Under the pieces are notes generated by a model, which was not told where the DNA came from, ran no database searches, and saw nothing but the letters and a program-made list of their open reading frames with translations. Both the position numbers and the translations under genes were made by a program. Of a stretch of DNA of 64,000 bases, positions 32,350-40,424 are shown piece after piece. The DNA comes from Kineosporiaceae bacterium. Lineage in GTDB: Bacteria; Actinomycetota; Actinomycetes; Actinomycetales; Kineosporiaceae. Location: positions 124,001 through 188,000 of the forward strand of contig JADJPO010000005.1 of NCBI GenBank assembly GCA_016713225.1. Direction: 5' to 3'. Numbering within the stretch: the stretch's first letter is position 1; every line of letters starts with the position of its first letter.

Positions 32350-34209
32350 GTGTCACCGATGGCCCGAACGGCTCTGCCGCCGTCCGCGACCCCGCCGGAG
32401 AAGATCCGGAACTTCTGCATCATCGCCCACATCGACCACGGCAAGTCGACCCTGGCCGACCGGATGCTGCAGATCACCGGTGTCGTCGACCCCCGGTTGA
32501 TGCGCGAGCAGTACCTCGACCGGATGGACATCGAGCGCGAGCGCGGGATCACCATCAAGTCCCAGGCCGTGCGCATGCCCTGGGAATCCGCGGGGCAGAC
32601 CTACGCGCTCAACATGATCGACACCCCCGGGCACGTCGACTTCACCTATGAGGTCTCGCGCTCGCTGGCCGCCTGTGAGGGCGCCGTCCTGCTGGTCGAC
32701 GCCGCGCAGGGCATCGAGGCACAGACCCTGGCCAACCTGTACCTGGCCATGGAGAACGAACTCGCGATCATCCCGGTGCTCAACAAGATCGATCTGCCGG
32801 CCGCCAACCCCGAACAGTGCGCCGAAGAGCTGGCCGGGCTGATCGGCTGCGAGCCCGAGGACTGCCTGCGGGTCTCGGGTAAGACCGGCCACGGCGTCGA
32901 GCCGCTGCTCGACCAGATCGTCCGGCAGGTGCCGCCGCCGTCCGGGCAGGTCGACGCCCCCGCCCGGGCGATGATCTTCGACTCGGTCTACGACACCTAT
33001 CGCGGCGTGGTCACCTACGTCCGCGTCATCGACGGTCATCTCTCGCCGCGCGAGAAGATCCTGATGATGTCGACCAAGGCCACCCACGAACTGCTCGAGA
33101 TCGGCGTGATCTCGCCCGAGCCCGAGCCCACCCAGGGACTGGGGGTCGGCGAGGTCGGCTACCTGATCACCGGTGTGAAGGACGTGCGCCAGAGCAAGGT
33201 CGGTGACACGGTCACCAACGCCTCCAAGCCGGCGTCCGGGGCGCTGGGTGGCTACCGCGACCCCAAGCCGATGGTGTTCTCCGGGCTGTACCCGATCGAC
33301 GGCTCGCAGTATCCCGACCTGCGCGAAGCGCTCGACAAGCTCAAACTGAACGATGCCGCGCTGGTCTACGAGCCGGAGACCAGCGCGGCCCTCGGCTTCG
33401 GGTTCCGGTGCGGGTTCCTGGGGCTGCTGCACCTCGAGATCGTGCGTGAGCGGCTCGAGCGCGAGTTCAACCTCGAGCTGATCTCGACCGCGCCGAACGT
33501 GGTCTACGAGGTCTCGATGGACGACGGCAAACAGATCACCGTCACCAACCCCTCGGAGTACCCCGGCGGCAAGGTGGCCGAGGTGCGCGAGCCCGTCGTC
33601 CGGGCCACGATCCTGAGCCCGACCGAGTACATCGGCGCGATCATGGAGCTGTGTCAGCAGCGGCGCGGCGTCCTGCTCGGCATGGACTACCTGTCGACCG
33701 AGCGGGTCGAGCTGCGCTACACGCTGCCGCTGGCCGAGATCGTGTTCGACTTCTTCGACCAGCTGAAGTCGCGCACTCGGGGCTATGCCAGCCTCGACTA
33801 CGAGATGACCGGTGACCAGGCGGCTGACCTGGTCAAGGTCGACATCCTGCTGCAGGGCGAGACCGTCGACGCGTTCAGCGCGATCGTGCACCGCGACAAG
33901 GCCTACAGCTACGGCGTGGCCATGGCCGGCAAGCTCAAGACGCTGATCCCGCGGCAGCAGTTCGAGGTGCCGATCCAGGCCGCGATCGGTGCCAGAGTCA
34001 TTGCGCGCGAGAACGTTCGGGCGATCCGCAAGGACGTGCTCGCGAAATGCTATGGCGGTGACATCACCCGCAAGCGCAAGCTGTTGGAGAAGCAGAAGGA
34101 GGGCAAGAAGCGGATGAAGATGGTCGGCCGGGTCGAGGTACCCCAGGACGCCTTCATCGCGGCCCTCTCCTCCGAGGCTGCCGACGCGAACTCCGAGAAG
34201 AAGAAATAG
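32350..34209 (+). CDS. lepA: Elongation factor 4
   Basis: 619 residues from the GTG at 32350, which has GAGAGG before it; the ATG at 32359 is an alternative. It is a translational GTPase with G1 AHIDHGKST, G2 RGITIKSQ, G3 DTPGHVDF and G4 NKID, then EF-G-like domains III and V and the LepA-specific C-terminus ending in a basic KRKLLEKQKEGKKRMK. LepA binds ribosomes and is thought to help 30S assembly or rescue stalled elongation. Its usual neighbours holA and rpsT are about 20 kb upstream. Confidence 0.97.
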   Translation: MSPMARTALPPSATPPEKIRNFCIIAHIDHGKSTLADRMLQITGVVDPRLMREQYLDRMDIERERGITIKSQAVRMPWESAGQTYALNMIDTPGHVDFTYEVSRSLAACEGAVLLVDAAQGIEAQTLANLYLAMENELAIIPVLNKIDLPAANPEQCAEELAGLIGCEPEDCLRVSGKTGHGVEPLLDQIVRQVPPPSGQVDAPARAMIFDSVYDTYRGVVTYVRVIDGHLSPREKILMMSTKATHELLEIGVISPEPEPTQGLGVGEVGYLITGVKDVRQSKVGDTVTNASKPASGALGGYRDPKPMVFSGLYPIDGSQYPDLREALDKLKLNDAALVYEPETSAALGFGFRCGFLGLLHLEIVRERLEREFNLELISTAPNVVYEVSMDDGKQITVTNPSEYPGGKVAEVREPVVRATILSPTEYIGAIMELCQQRRGVLLGMDYLSTERVELRYTLPLAEIVFDFFDQLKSRTRGYASLDYEMTGDQAADLVKVDILLQGETVDAFSAIVHRDKAYSYGVAMAGKLKTLIPRQQFEVPIQAAIGARVIARENVRAIRKDVLAKCYGGDITRKRKLLEKQKEGKKRMKMVGRVEVPQDAFIAALSSEAADANSEKKK

Positions 34210-34217
34210 GTCACCGC

Positions 34218-34889
34218 ATGGCCGAGTCCATCATCACGGCGGTCTGCATCGTGCACGAGCTGCTCGCCGAGCCGACCAACCCCGACCAGCTCACGGCGAT
34301 CGGCAAGGCACCGGTGGCCTACGCCGTCCCGGTGGGTCCGTACGGCCTGGGCGGTGACCTGGTCAAGGACCACCGCCACCACGGCGGGATCGAGCAGGCG
34401 GTCTACGTCTACGCCGACGAGGACGCCGCGTGGTGGGCCGGCGAACTCGGTGTCCAGCTGCCGGCCGGCGCCTTCGGCGAGAACCTGCGCACCACCGGCA
34501 TCGACGTCACCGGCGCCGAGATCGGCGAGCGCTGGCGCGTCGGCACCGCCGGCCTCGAGCTGGAACTGACCTGCCCCCGCATCCCGTGTGCCACCTTCGC
34601 CCGGCACGTTGCCCGCCGCGGCGTGCCGCAGCGCGGCTGGGTCAAGCGGTTCACCGAGCGCGGCGCCCCGGGCGCCTACTTCGCGGTGACCTCACCGGGC
34701 ACGGTGGCGGCCGGCGACGCTGTCGAGGTGGTGCACCGGCCCGGGCACGGCATCACCCTCGGGCGCACCTTCACCCATGACGTACCCGAGACCTGGCAGG
34801 TGCTGCTCGACGCCGAGCAGGCCGGCACCGTGCGGCTCTACGACGACACCCGCGCCCACGCCCGGCACGTGGTGAGCTCCCGAGGCTGA
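34218..34889 (+). CDS. MOSC domain-containing protein
   Basis: 223 residues. The MOSC fold (molybdenum cofactor sulfurase C-terminal) is recognised by KDHRHHGGIEQAVYVYADED, GAFGENLRTTGID, and the conserved Cys in LTCPRIPCATF. YiiM-like members bind sulfur or molybdenum cofactor and help detoxify N-hydroxylated bases. It follows lepA by 8 bases, so co-transcription is likely. No N-terminal aminotransferase part is present, so it is a stand-alone MOSC protein. Confidence 0.88.
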   Translation: MAESIITAVCIVHELLAEPTNPDQLTAIGKAPVAYAVPVGPYGLGGDLVKDHRHHGGIEQAVYVYADEDAAWWAGELGVQLPAGAFGENLRTTGIDVTGAEIGERWRVGTAGLELELTCPRIPCATFARHVARRGVPQRGWVKRFTERGAPGAYFAVTSPGTVAAGDAVEVVHRPGHGITLGRTFTHDVPETWQVLLDAEQAGTVRLYDDTRAHARHVVSSRG

Positions 34890-34926
34890 CCGCGCCTCGG
34901 ACCACCCTGACTCAGAACACGCTGAC

Positions 34927-35637
34927 TCAGACCAGGCTCACGTGGCCGTACCCCTGGTTGATCAGGTGGTTCGCGAAGGCCACGCGGGCCTGCTGGCCCC
35001 CCGCCATCACCTGGGCGAAGTCATCCGGCCGCACCACGGTCATCGGCACCATGGCGATCGGTCCCACCGGGGACGTCGCGTACGCCGCCCGACGCTGAGG
35101 TGTCACCCCGACCAGGCAGCCCAGCATGCCCGTGGCGGAGAGCACCTGTGGCGGAGCCTCGGGCACGGGCAGCTCCAGCGACACCACGCCGTAGTCGCGT
35201 AGCGGCTGGGCCAGCCCACCCATGTGGGCGACGTTCTGGGCGAAGGACTCGATGGCCTTGAACTGCCAGCTCGCCTGCAGCGTTGCGAGATCCGCTCCGA
35301 CCAGGGCCGGGGTCTCGAGGTAGACCTCACAGCCCACCCCGGGTGCCGGCGGCACCACCTGTGGGTCTGGGTCCGCGAGCCCGTCGGAGGACAGGATCAG
35401 GGTGTGTGGGGTGCGTACCACCCGGTAGGTCTGGCGGACGCCGGGCCAGGCCGGTGCCCCCAGGAACATGGGGTTGACCAGGTACGAGATGCGGTCGGTG
35501 TCACTGCGCCCGATCGCGTCCCAATAGGCCTGCACCGCCGCCTGTACCCCGGGGGCGTACGGCGACTCGTCGGGCGGCGTCCCGGCCGCCCCGGAGTCCT
35601 GGTCACCGCCACCGAAACGGCCCTTGAAGACACTCAT
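34927..35637 (-). CDS. Hypothetical protein of unknown function
   Basis: 236 residues, not recognised as a known family. The N-terminal 30 residues are Gly/Pro-rich with SVFKGRFGGGDQD. The body has QAYWDAIGRSDTDRISYLVNPMFLGAPAWPG and a long C-terminal segment with MTVVRPDDFAQVMAGGQQAR. There is no signal peptide or membrane helix, so it is probably cytoplasmic. It is convergent with the MOSC gene and divergent from hemW. Confidence 0.6.
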   Translation of the reverse strand: MSVFKGRFGGGDQDSGAAGTPPDESPYAPGVQAAVQAYWDAIGRSDTDRISYLVNPMFLGAPAWPGVRQTYRVVRTPHTLILSSDGLADPDPQVVPPAPGVGCEVYLETPALVGADLATLQASWQFKAIESFAQNVAHMGGLAQPLRDYGVVSLELPVPEAPPQVLSATGMLGCLVGVTPQRRAAYATSPVGPIAMVPMTVVRPDDFAQVMAGGQQARVAFANHLINQGYGHVSLV

Positions 35638-35706
35638 GGATCCCCCGATCGAGGTCTGTCCAGCCTCCCCGCGAGGCTTCGTGGCAGGGACCGTAGCCGA
35701 TCGGCC

Positions 35707-35712
35707 TACTCT
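35707..35712 (+). promoter_or_regulatory. Putative -10 box of hemW
   Basis: TACTCT lies 7 bases before the GTG start of hemW, consistent with a leaderless transcript. Confidence 0.45.
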
Positions 35713-35719
35713 CGACGGT

Positions 35720-36904
35720 GTGTCCGCCCCACCGCCCGCTGCGCTCGGGATCTACCTGCACGTGCCGTTCTGTGCCCGGCGCTGCGGCTACTGCGACTTC
35801 AACACTTACACCGCCACCGAGCTCGGCGGCACCGGCGGGCTGGGCAACCAGGACTCCTATGCCGACACTGCGATCCGTGAGATCGATTGGGCGACAAGGA
35901 CTCTCGAATCCAGCGAGGTGCGGCGTCCCGCCTCGACGGTGTTCTTCGGGGGCGGCACACCGACCCTGCTTCCGGCCGATGACCTGGCCCGGCTGCTGCA
36001 CGCCGTCCGCGAGCTGATCGGGCTCGAGCCCGGTGCCGAGATCACCACCGAGGCCAACCCCGACTCGGTCGATGCCCGCTACCTCGCCGATCTGGCGGCG
36101 GCCGGCTTCACCCGGGTCTCGTTCGGCATGCAGTCGGCCACGCCCCACGTGCTCGCCGCACTCGACCGCACGCACGACCCGGCGCGGGTGGCCGCGGCGG
36201 TCGGCTGGGCACGCCGGGCCGGCCTGGCCGTGAGTCTCGACCTGATCTACGGCGCCCACGGGGAGTCCCTGGACGATTGGCGGGCCAGCCTGGACGCCGC
36301 GACCTCCCTACAGCCCGACCACGTCTCGGCGTATGCCCTGGTGGTCGAAACGGGCACGCCGTTGGCGCGACGGGTGGCGCGGGGCGAGTTGACCGCCCCC
36401 GACGAGGACGATCTGGCCGCCAAGTACGAGCTGGCGGACGACGTGCTGAGCGCGGCGGGTTACGCCTGGTACGAGGTGAGCAACTGGGCGCGCACTCCGC
36501 AGCAGGCGTGCCGGCACAACCTCGGCTACTGGCACGGCGAGGACTGGTGGGGGGTCGGGCCGGGGGCGCACTCACACCTGGCGGGTCGTCGTTGGTGGAA
36601 CGTCAAGCACCCGCGGACCTACGCCGAGCGCCTCGCCGCCGACGTCTCACCGGCCGAGGGCGACGAAGAGCTGGACGACGAGGCCCGGTACACCGAGCGG
36701 GTGCTGCTCGGCGTCCGGCTGGCGCAGGGGCTGCCGATCGCGGCGTTGCGTCCGGCGGGACGGGCGGCGGTGGCCGCTCTGATCGGCGACGGACTCGTGG
36801 ACGGCGCGGCCGCCGTGCGAGGGAACGAGGCCCAGCGTCGCCTGGTACTCACTCGGAGAGGCCGGCTGCTGGCCGACGCCGTTGTCCGCACCCTGCTGGC
36901 GTGA
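35720..36904 (+). CDS. hemW: Radical SAM heme chaperone HemW
   Basis: 394 residues from the GTG at 35720. The radical-SAM motif is in YLHVPFCARRCGYCDF (CxxxCxxC), followed by VFFGGGTPTLL, ITTEANPDS and GFTRVSFGMQSA. The C-terminal HemN_C-type domain has LGYWHGEDWWGVGPGAHSH. HemW carries heme to membrane enzymes and needs SAM and a 4Fe-4S cluster. It lacks the extra N-terminal cysteine and the HemN-specific residues, so it is HemW and not coproporphyrinogen oxidase. A longer in-frame start at 35624 would overlap the divergent gene and lacks homology. It ends close to the convergent beta-lactamase gene. Confidence 0.93.
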   Translation: MSAPPPAALGIYLHVPFCARRCGYCDFNTYTATELGGTGGLGNQDSYADTAIREIDWATRTLESSEVRRPASTVFFGGGTPTLLPADDLARLLHAVRELIGLEPGAEITTEANPDSVDARYLADLAAAGFTRVSFGMQSATPHVLAALDRTHDPARVAAAVGWARRAGLAVSLDLIYGAHGESLDDWRASLDAATSLQPDHVSAYALVVETGTPLARRVARGELTAPDEDDLAAKYELADDVLSAAGYAWYEVSNWARTPQQACRHNLGYWHGEDWWGVGPGAHSHLAGRRWWNVKHPRTYAERLAADVSPAEGDEELDDEARYTERVLLGVRLAQGLPIAALRPAGRAAVAALIGDGLVDGAAAVRGNEAQRRLVLTRRGRLLADAVVRTLLA

Positions 36905-36907
36905 GAG

Positions 36908-36930
36908 CCGCTCGAGGCGGGCCTCAGCGG
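36908..36930. terminator. Hairpin between hemW and the beta-lactamase-like gene
   Basis: CCGCT-C-GAGGC-GG-GCCTC-AGCGG forms a 10-bp stem with one unpaired base and a GG loop. It overlaps the stop codon of the convergent gene and would terminate both. Confidence 0.5.
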
Positions 36931-37784
36931 TCGAATCGCGGCGCGTCACGGTAGGCGGCTGCGGCCAGGGCGCGGATCACGCGGCGCCGCACGTGCGAGT
37001 CGACGACGCCGGTGGTGCACACCGCCAGGGCGAGGCCCGGCCCGTCGGGCGGCAGCACCAGAGCGGCATCGTGCTGGACGCCGTCCAGCCAGCCGGTCTT
37101 GTTGCCCACCAGCGACTCGGCCGGCAGCCCTGCGGGGATCTCCTCGGTCCAGAGCTGGCGGGTGAGCACGCCGCGCATCCACTCACAGCGCGCCGGGCTT
37201 GCGGCCCGGCCGTCGGCGATGGCGACCAATAGCGCGGCCAGGCTGGCCGCGTCGGTCAGGGTGTGGCGCCCGTCGGCCACCGCGGCCTCGTCCTCGATGC
37301 CCCGGGGCACGCGTAGGCCTTCGGCACCGAGTGCAGCCAGCCCGGTATGCAGCGCCTCGACGTCGAGCAAGGCGAACAGGGTGTTGGTGGCCAGGTTGCT
37401 CGACCGGGCGATCATCCGGTCGGCGAGCACCCGGATGCCGATCCGCCGGCCCAGCCAGCGGTACAGGTGCGGGTCGGAGTCCTTGGTCGGGTCGAGGGCG
37501 TAGGTGCCGGTGACGACGGAGTCGAACCGGTTGCGAAGGAGCAGGTCCGACTCCAGGTCGATCCCGCCGCGGTCGACCTGGCGGGCCAGCTCGACCAGCA
37601 CACCGAGCTTCATCAGGGACGCCGCTCGGTGCACCGCATGGGCCTGCAGTTGGGCGAGGGGCGGCCCGCCGTCCAGCGGGCGACAGTCGACGCTGATCAC
37701 GGGGTGATCACCGGAGTAGACCGCCACCACCGGCTCGATCACGTCGGCCATCGCCTGCTGCATTGCCTCGCTTGCGCCGATCAC
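36924..37784 (-). CDS. Class A beta-lactamase-like serine hydrolase
   Basis: 286 residues. The three penicillin-recognising motifs are present: S56-L-M-K59, S128-S-N130 and K229-T-G231. E164 in RGIEDEAAV may be the deacylating glutamate. There is no signal peptide, so the protein appears cytoplasmic, unlike ordinary beta-lactamases. It could be a hydrolase of another amide or ester, or its start may lie further upstream (none seen). Its start is 3 bases from the end of the VapC gene, so it may be transcribed with that module. Confidence 0.75.
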   Translation of the reverse strand: MIGASEAMQQAMADVIEPVVAVYSGDHPVISVDCRPLDGGPPLAQLQAHAVHRAASLMKLGVLVELARQVDRGGIDLESDLLLRNRFDSVVTGTYALDPTKDSDPHLYRWLGRRIGIRVLADRMIARSSNLATNTLFALLDVEALHTGLAALGAEGLRVPRGIEDEAAVADGRHTLTDAASLAALLVAIADGRAASPARCEWMRGVLTRQLWTEEIPAGLPAESLVGNKTGWLDGVQHDAALVLPPDGPGLALAVCTTGVVDSHVRRRVIRALAAAAYRDAPRFDR

Positions 37785-37787
37785 GAG

Positions 37788-38225
37788 TCAGCGCCGAGGT
37801 CGTGGCGGTAGCGGCCGCCAGGGATCGTGAACGATCAGGACCACACCGCGAAAGTCCGTGGTGTTGCGGGTGACCAGGGTTGCCTCATGCGCCAAAGTGA
37901 TGGCGGCGATCTGAGCGTCGAGCACCGAGATGGGGGCACCGGCCCGCTCGCGCTCGGCAACGATCCGTCCGTACAGATCTGCAGCACGCGAGTCGAAGTC
38001 GAGTAACTGGTCACCGATGTCGGCGAAGAGGCGTTCGGCGCGACCTGTCAGCTGCGTGCGGCGCTCGCCCGATGGGAGCCGCTCGAGTCCGTAGCGGATC
38101 TCGGCGCGCGAGATGGAGGTCATCCGAGCCAACGCGGGGTCGTGACCCGCGAGCCAGTCGAGCACTGCGCGGTCGGGGGTGGGGCGCATCAACTCCGAGA
38201 TGACGTTCGTGTCGAGGACGTACAT
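37788..38225 (-). CDS. FitB/VapC-type PIN-domain toxin
   Basis: 145 residues. MYVLDTNVISELMRPTPD is the hallmark of the FitB/VapC branch, followed by SRAEIRYGLERLP and PISVLDAQIAAITLAHEATLVTRNTTDF, which supply the other acidic residues of the PIN site. It should cleave RNA and be held by the RHH antitoxin encoded directly before it; their reading frames abut with no gap. The beta-lactamase-like gene follows by 3 bases. Confidence 0.9.
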   Translation of the reverse strand: MYVLDTNVISELMRPTPDRAVLDWLAGHDPALARMTSISRAEIRYGLERLPSGERRTQLTGRAERLFADIGDQLLDFDSRAADLYGRIVAERERAGAPISVLDAQIAAITLAHEATLVTRNTTDFRGVVLIVHDPWRPLPPRPRR

Positions 38226-38468
38226 CTACAGCGCAATGTCGCGCTGTTGGTCAGCGGCCCGATCCGGCACGGGGAGCTGGACATCCGGGGCGTCCTGGAA
38301 GTGCTCCCGGATCGCCGCCACGAGGTCGAACGCTTCTTCGGGGCTGCGGACTGCCTGCGCCAGGATCGCCCTGGCCTCGCTCTCCATCGACCGGCCGTGA
38401 CGTGTCGCCCGCAGTTGGAGCAGGCGCTTGGTCTCGTCGTCCAAGCCGCGCACTGTGATCATGGACAT
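38226..38468 (-). CDS. FitA/VapB-type RHH antitoxin
   Basis: 80 residues. MSMITVRGLDDETKRLLQLRATRHGRSMESEARAIL is a ribbon-helix-helix DNA-binding domain of the FitA type, and the Glu/Asp-rich C-terminus with VQLPVPDRAADQQR would bind the toxin. It is the first gene of the pair; its promoter and operator lie at 38490-38518. Confidence 0.9.
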   Translation of the reverse strand: MSMITVRGLDDETKRLLQLRATRHGRSMESEARAILAQAVRSPEEAFDLVAAIREHFQDAPDVQLPVPDRAADQQRDIAL

Positions 38469-38489
38469 GTGAAATCCACCTCCCGCCTC

Positions 38490-38518
38490 AGACTAGGACG
38501 CATGCAGTGCATGCACAA
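38490..38518 (-). promoter_or_regulatory. Promoter with operator for the second VapBC
   Basis: On the minus strand TTGTGC (-35, plus-strand 38513-38518) and TAGTCT (-10, 38490-38495) are 17 bases apart. The spacer holds most of the near-palindrome GCATGCACTGCATGC (plus-strand 38500-38514), a clear autoregulatory operator. The start codon lies 22 bases downstream of the -10. Confidence 0.65.
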
Positions 38519-38542
38519 GGCGGGGTCGGGCGTCGAACAGTC

Positions 38543-39052
38543 TCAGCGGACGAACCGGATGCTGGCCGGGTAGCGGTAGTCCTCGCCGCGCGAGGCGGCC
38601 ATGGCGCCCAGGATCGTGGCGGCCAGGTAGACCAGGCCCACCAACGGCAGCAGCACGAAGCCGACCAGGACCAGCATCAGCAGGCCACTGACGGCCGCGT
38701 AGATCAGCACCGACAGGTTGAAGTTCAGCGCTTCGACGGCGTGCCGGCGGACGTACGGCGAGGTGGTGCCGCCGGTCAGCATCACGACCAGCGGACCCAT
38801 GAAACCCAGCGCGAACCAGGCGGCGATGAAGCCGGACAGGTGAGCGCCGATGGCCCAGGTGCGTTCGGTCTGGGTCGGGGCGCCGGGGGTGTGGTTCCAC
38901 GGAACCGACGGCCGGGGCAGCTGATGCGCCGACGGCGGCGTCCCGAAGGCGGGCATACCTGACGAGGTGGGCCGCCCGGGCTCTGGCGCGGTGGGCAGCG
39001 ACGGCTCGGGGAGGGAGAGCGGGTTGGCGGTGGGGGAGGAGGTCTCGTTCAT
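38543..39052 (-). CDS. DUF4870 domain membrane protein
   Basis: 169 residues from the ATG at 39052. A Pro-rich cytoplasmic start (about 60 residues) is followed by three hydrophobic helices. The DUF4870 pattern is visible as TERTWAIGAHLSGFIAAWFALGFMGPLVVML and PYVRRHAVEALNFNLSVLIY. Function unknown; family members are small polytopic membrane proteins. Upstream it has the 11-bp tandem repeat array (39110-39164) and the long inverted repeat, both in the leader region. Confidence 0.8.
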   Translation of the reverse strand: MNETSSPTANPLSLPEPSLPTAPEPGRPTSSGMPAFGTPPSAHQLPRPSVPWNHTPGAPTQTERTWAIGAHLSGFIAAWFALGFMGPLVVMLTGGTTSPYVRRHAVEALNFNLSVLIYAAVSGLLMLVLVGFVLLPLVGLVYLAATILGAMAASRGEDYRYPASIRFVR

Positions 39053-39109
39053 GGCTCCATCAAGCCACCCGGACGCCCTCGGCCACATCGGTGCCCAACC
39101 CTGACGCCG

Positions 39110-39164
39110 CCCTGACCCGGCCCTGACCCGGCCCTGACCCGGCCCTGACCCGGCCCTGACCCGG
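39110..39164. repeat. Tandem repeat of an 11-bp unit, five copies
   Basis: CCCTGACCCGG is repeated five times in a row with degenerate flanks. It lies 58 bases upstream of the DUF4870 gene start, in its probable promoter or leader. Copy number would be expected to vary. It accounts for part of the gene-free stretch 39053-39409. Confidence 0.9.
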
Positions 39165-39250
39165 CCCCTGAGTCAGCCCGGGCGACGTGTGACCAGCGAC
39201 GAGCATCGACCATGCGAATGACCCTGGAGAGTCGCCGGGCGAGGGTGTGG

Positions 39251-39347
39251 GGCTGGGGATTCGCACCAGATTCGTCAGAACCCCTGTTTTCGGCGCCCGC
39301 GGCCCTCGCACGGCCAGTTGTGACGAATCTGGTGCGAATCCCCAGCC
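39251..39347. repeat. Perfect 27-bp inverted repeat upstream of gpsA
   Basis: The arms at 39251-39277 and 39321-39347 are perfect complements (core TGGGGATTCGCACCAGATTC on the left) with a 43-base spacer. The arms are much longer than needed for a terminator and read as a mobile or structured element. With the 11-bp array and the gpsA -10 it fills the 357-base gene-free region. Confidence 0.9.
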
Positions 39348-39377
39348 GCGAGTACGCCGTCGAGCCGTAGCCCTGGA

Positions 39378-39383
39378 TACCCT
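39378..39383 (+). promoter_or_regulatory. Putative -10 box of gpsA
   Basis: TACCCT lies 26 bases before the ATG and GGAGG (39400-39404) lies 5 bases before it, an ordinary short leader. Confidence 0.4.
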
Positions 39384-39409
39384 CACTGCGACAGTCACCG
39401 GAGGTGTTC

Positions 39410-40408
39410 ATGCGCTGCGCCGTGCTGGGAGCAGGCTCGTGGGGAACGGCGTTGGGTGCCCTTCTCGCAGCCAAGGGATGGCCCGTGACGGTCTGGGACA
39501 TCAACACCGAGGTGCTGGACGACATCCGAACGGCGGGGCGCAACACTCGCTACCTGCCCGGCATCGACCTGCCGGCCACGCTGGCCGCCGAGGCCGACCT
39601 GGCGAGGGCCGTCGCCGGCGCCGAGCTCGTCGTCCTGGTGGTGCCCTCCCACGTCACCCGGGTGGTGGCCGAGCAACTGCGCCCCCACCTGGCGCCGGGA
39701 GCCCTGGTCTGCTGCGCCGCCAAGGGCATCGAGTTCGACACCCTGGCCACCATGAGCGGGGTGCTGCACGAGGTGTTGCCCGAGCCCACCCACCCGCGGC
39801 TGACGTTCCTGTCCGGCCCGTCGTTCGCGGTCGAGGTGGCGCGCGGTTGGCCGACCGCGGTCACCGTCGCCGGTGCGGACGAGGCTGCTCGCCGGGCCGT
39901 GCAGGAGGCCTTCTCGGGTCCGGGGTTTCGGGTCTACACCAGCGACGACGTGATGGGTGTCGAGGTGGCCGGCTGCGTGAAGAACGTCGTGGCGATCGCC
40001 TCGGGCATGTGCGAGGGACTCGGCTTCGGGGCCAACGCCCGCGCCGCGCTGATCACGCGCGGCCTGGTCGAGATCACCCGGCTCGCGGTCGCCATGGGCG
40101 CCCAACCGGTGACGCTGTCCGGCCTGTCGGGAATGGGTGACCTGATGCTCACCTGCTCGAGTGAGCTCTCCCGCAACTACCGGGTGGGCCGCGGGCTGGG
40201 CAAGGGCCGACCGCTGGAGGAGGTCGTCGCCGAACTCGGCCAGGTCGCCGAGGGCGTCGGCAACGCCCGCAGCACCATGGCGCTGGCTCGTCGTCACGGC
40301 GTCGACATGCCGATCAGCGAAGCGGTGCACGGTGTGCTCTACGAAGGTCTCTCCGCGCGTGAGGCCGCCACGGCGTTGATGACACGGGCACTCAAGCCCG
40401 AGGTCTGA
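39410..40408 (+). CDS. gpsA: NAD(P)-dependent glycerol-3-phosphate dehydrogenase
   Basis: 332 residues. The nucleotide fold MRCAVLGAGSWGTALGALLAAKG, the lysine-containing CCAAKGIEFDTL and VEVAGCVKNVVAIASGMCEGLGFGANARAALITRG are the GpsA signatures, including the catalytic lysine in VKN. It makes sn-glycerol 3-phosphate from dihydroxyacetone phosphate for phospholipid synthesis. GGAGG precedes the ATG by 5 bases. It is convergent with the next gene and lies after the long inverted repeat. Confidence 0.94.
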   Translation: MRCAVLGAGSWGTALGALLAAKGWPVTVWDINTEVLDDIRTAGRNTRYLPGIDLPATLAAEADLARAVAGAELVVLVVPSHVTRVVAEQLRPHLAPGALVCCAAKGIEFDTLATMSGVLHEVLPEPTHPRLTFLSGPSFAVEVARGWPTAVTVAGADEAARRAVQEAFSGPGFRVYTSDDVMGVEVAGCVKNVVAIASGMCEGLGFGANARAALITRGLVEITRLAVAMGAQPVTLSGLSGMGDLMLTCSSELSRNYRVGRGLGKGRPLEEVVAELGQVAEGVGNARSTMALARRHGVDMPISEAVHGVLYEGLSAREAATALMTRALKPEV

Positions 40409-40424
40409 TCCCGGTCTGACCAGG

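Noticed and set aside
35624..35719. Longer N-terminus for hemW
   Set aside because: It would overlap the divergent gene, has no homology, and a leaderless start at 35720 fits better.
39110..39164. CRISPR array
   Set aside because: The 11-bp units are directly adjacent with no spacers and no cas genes are near.
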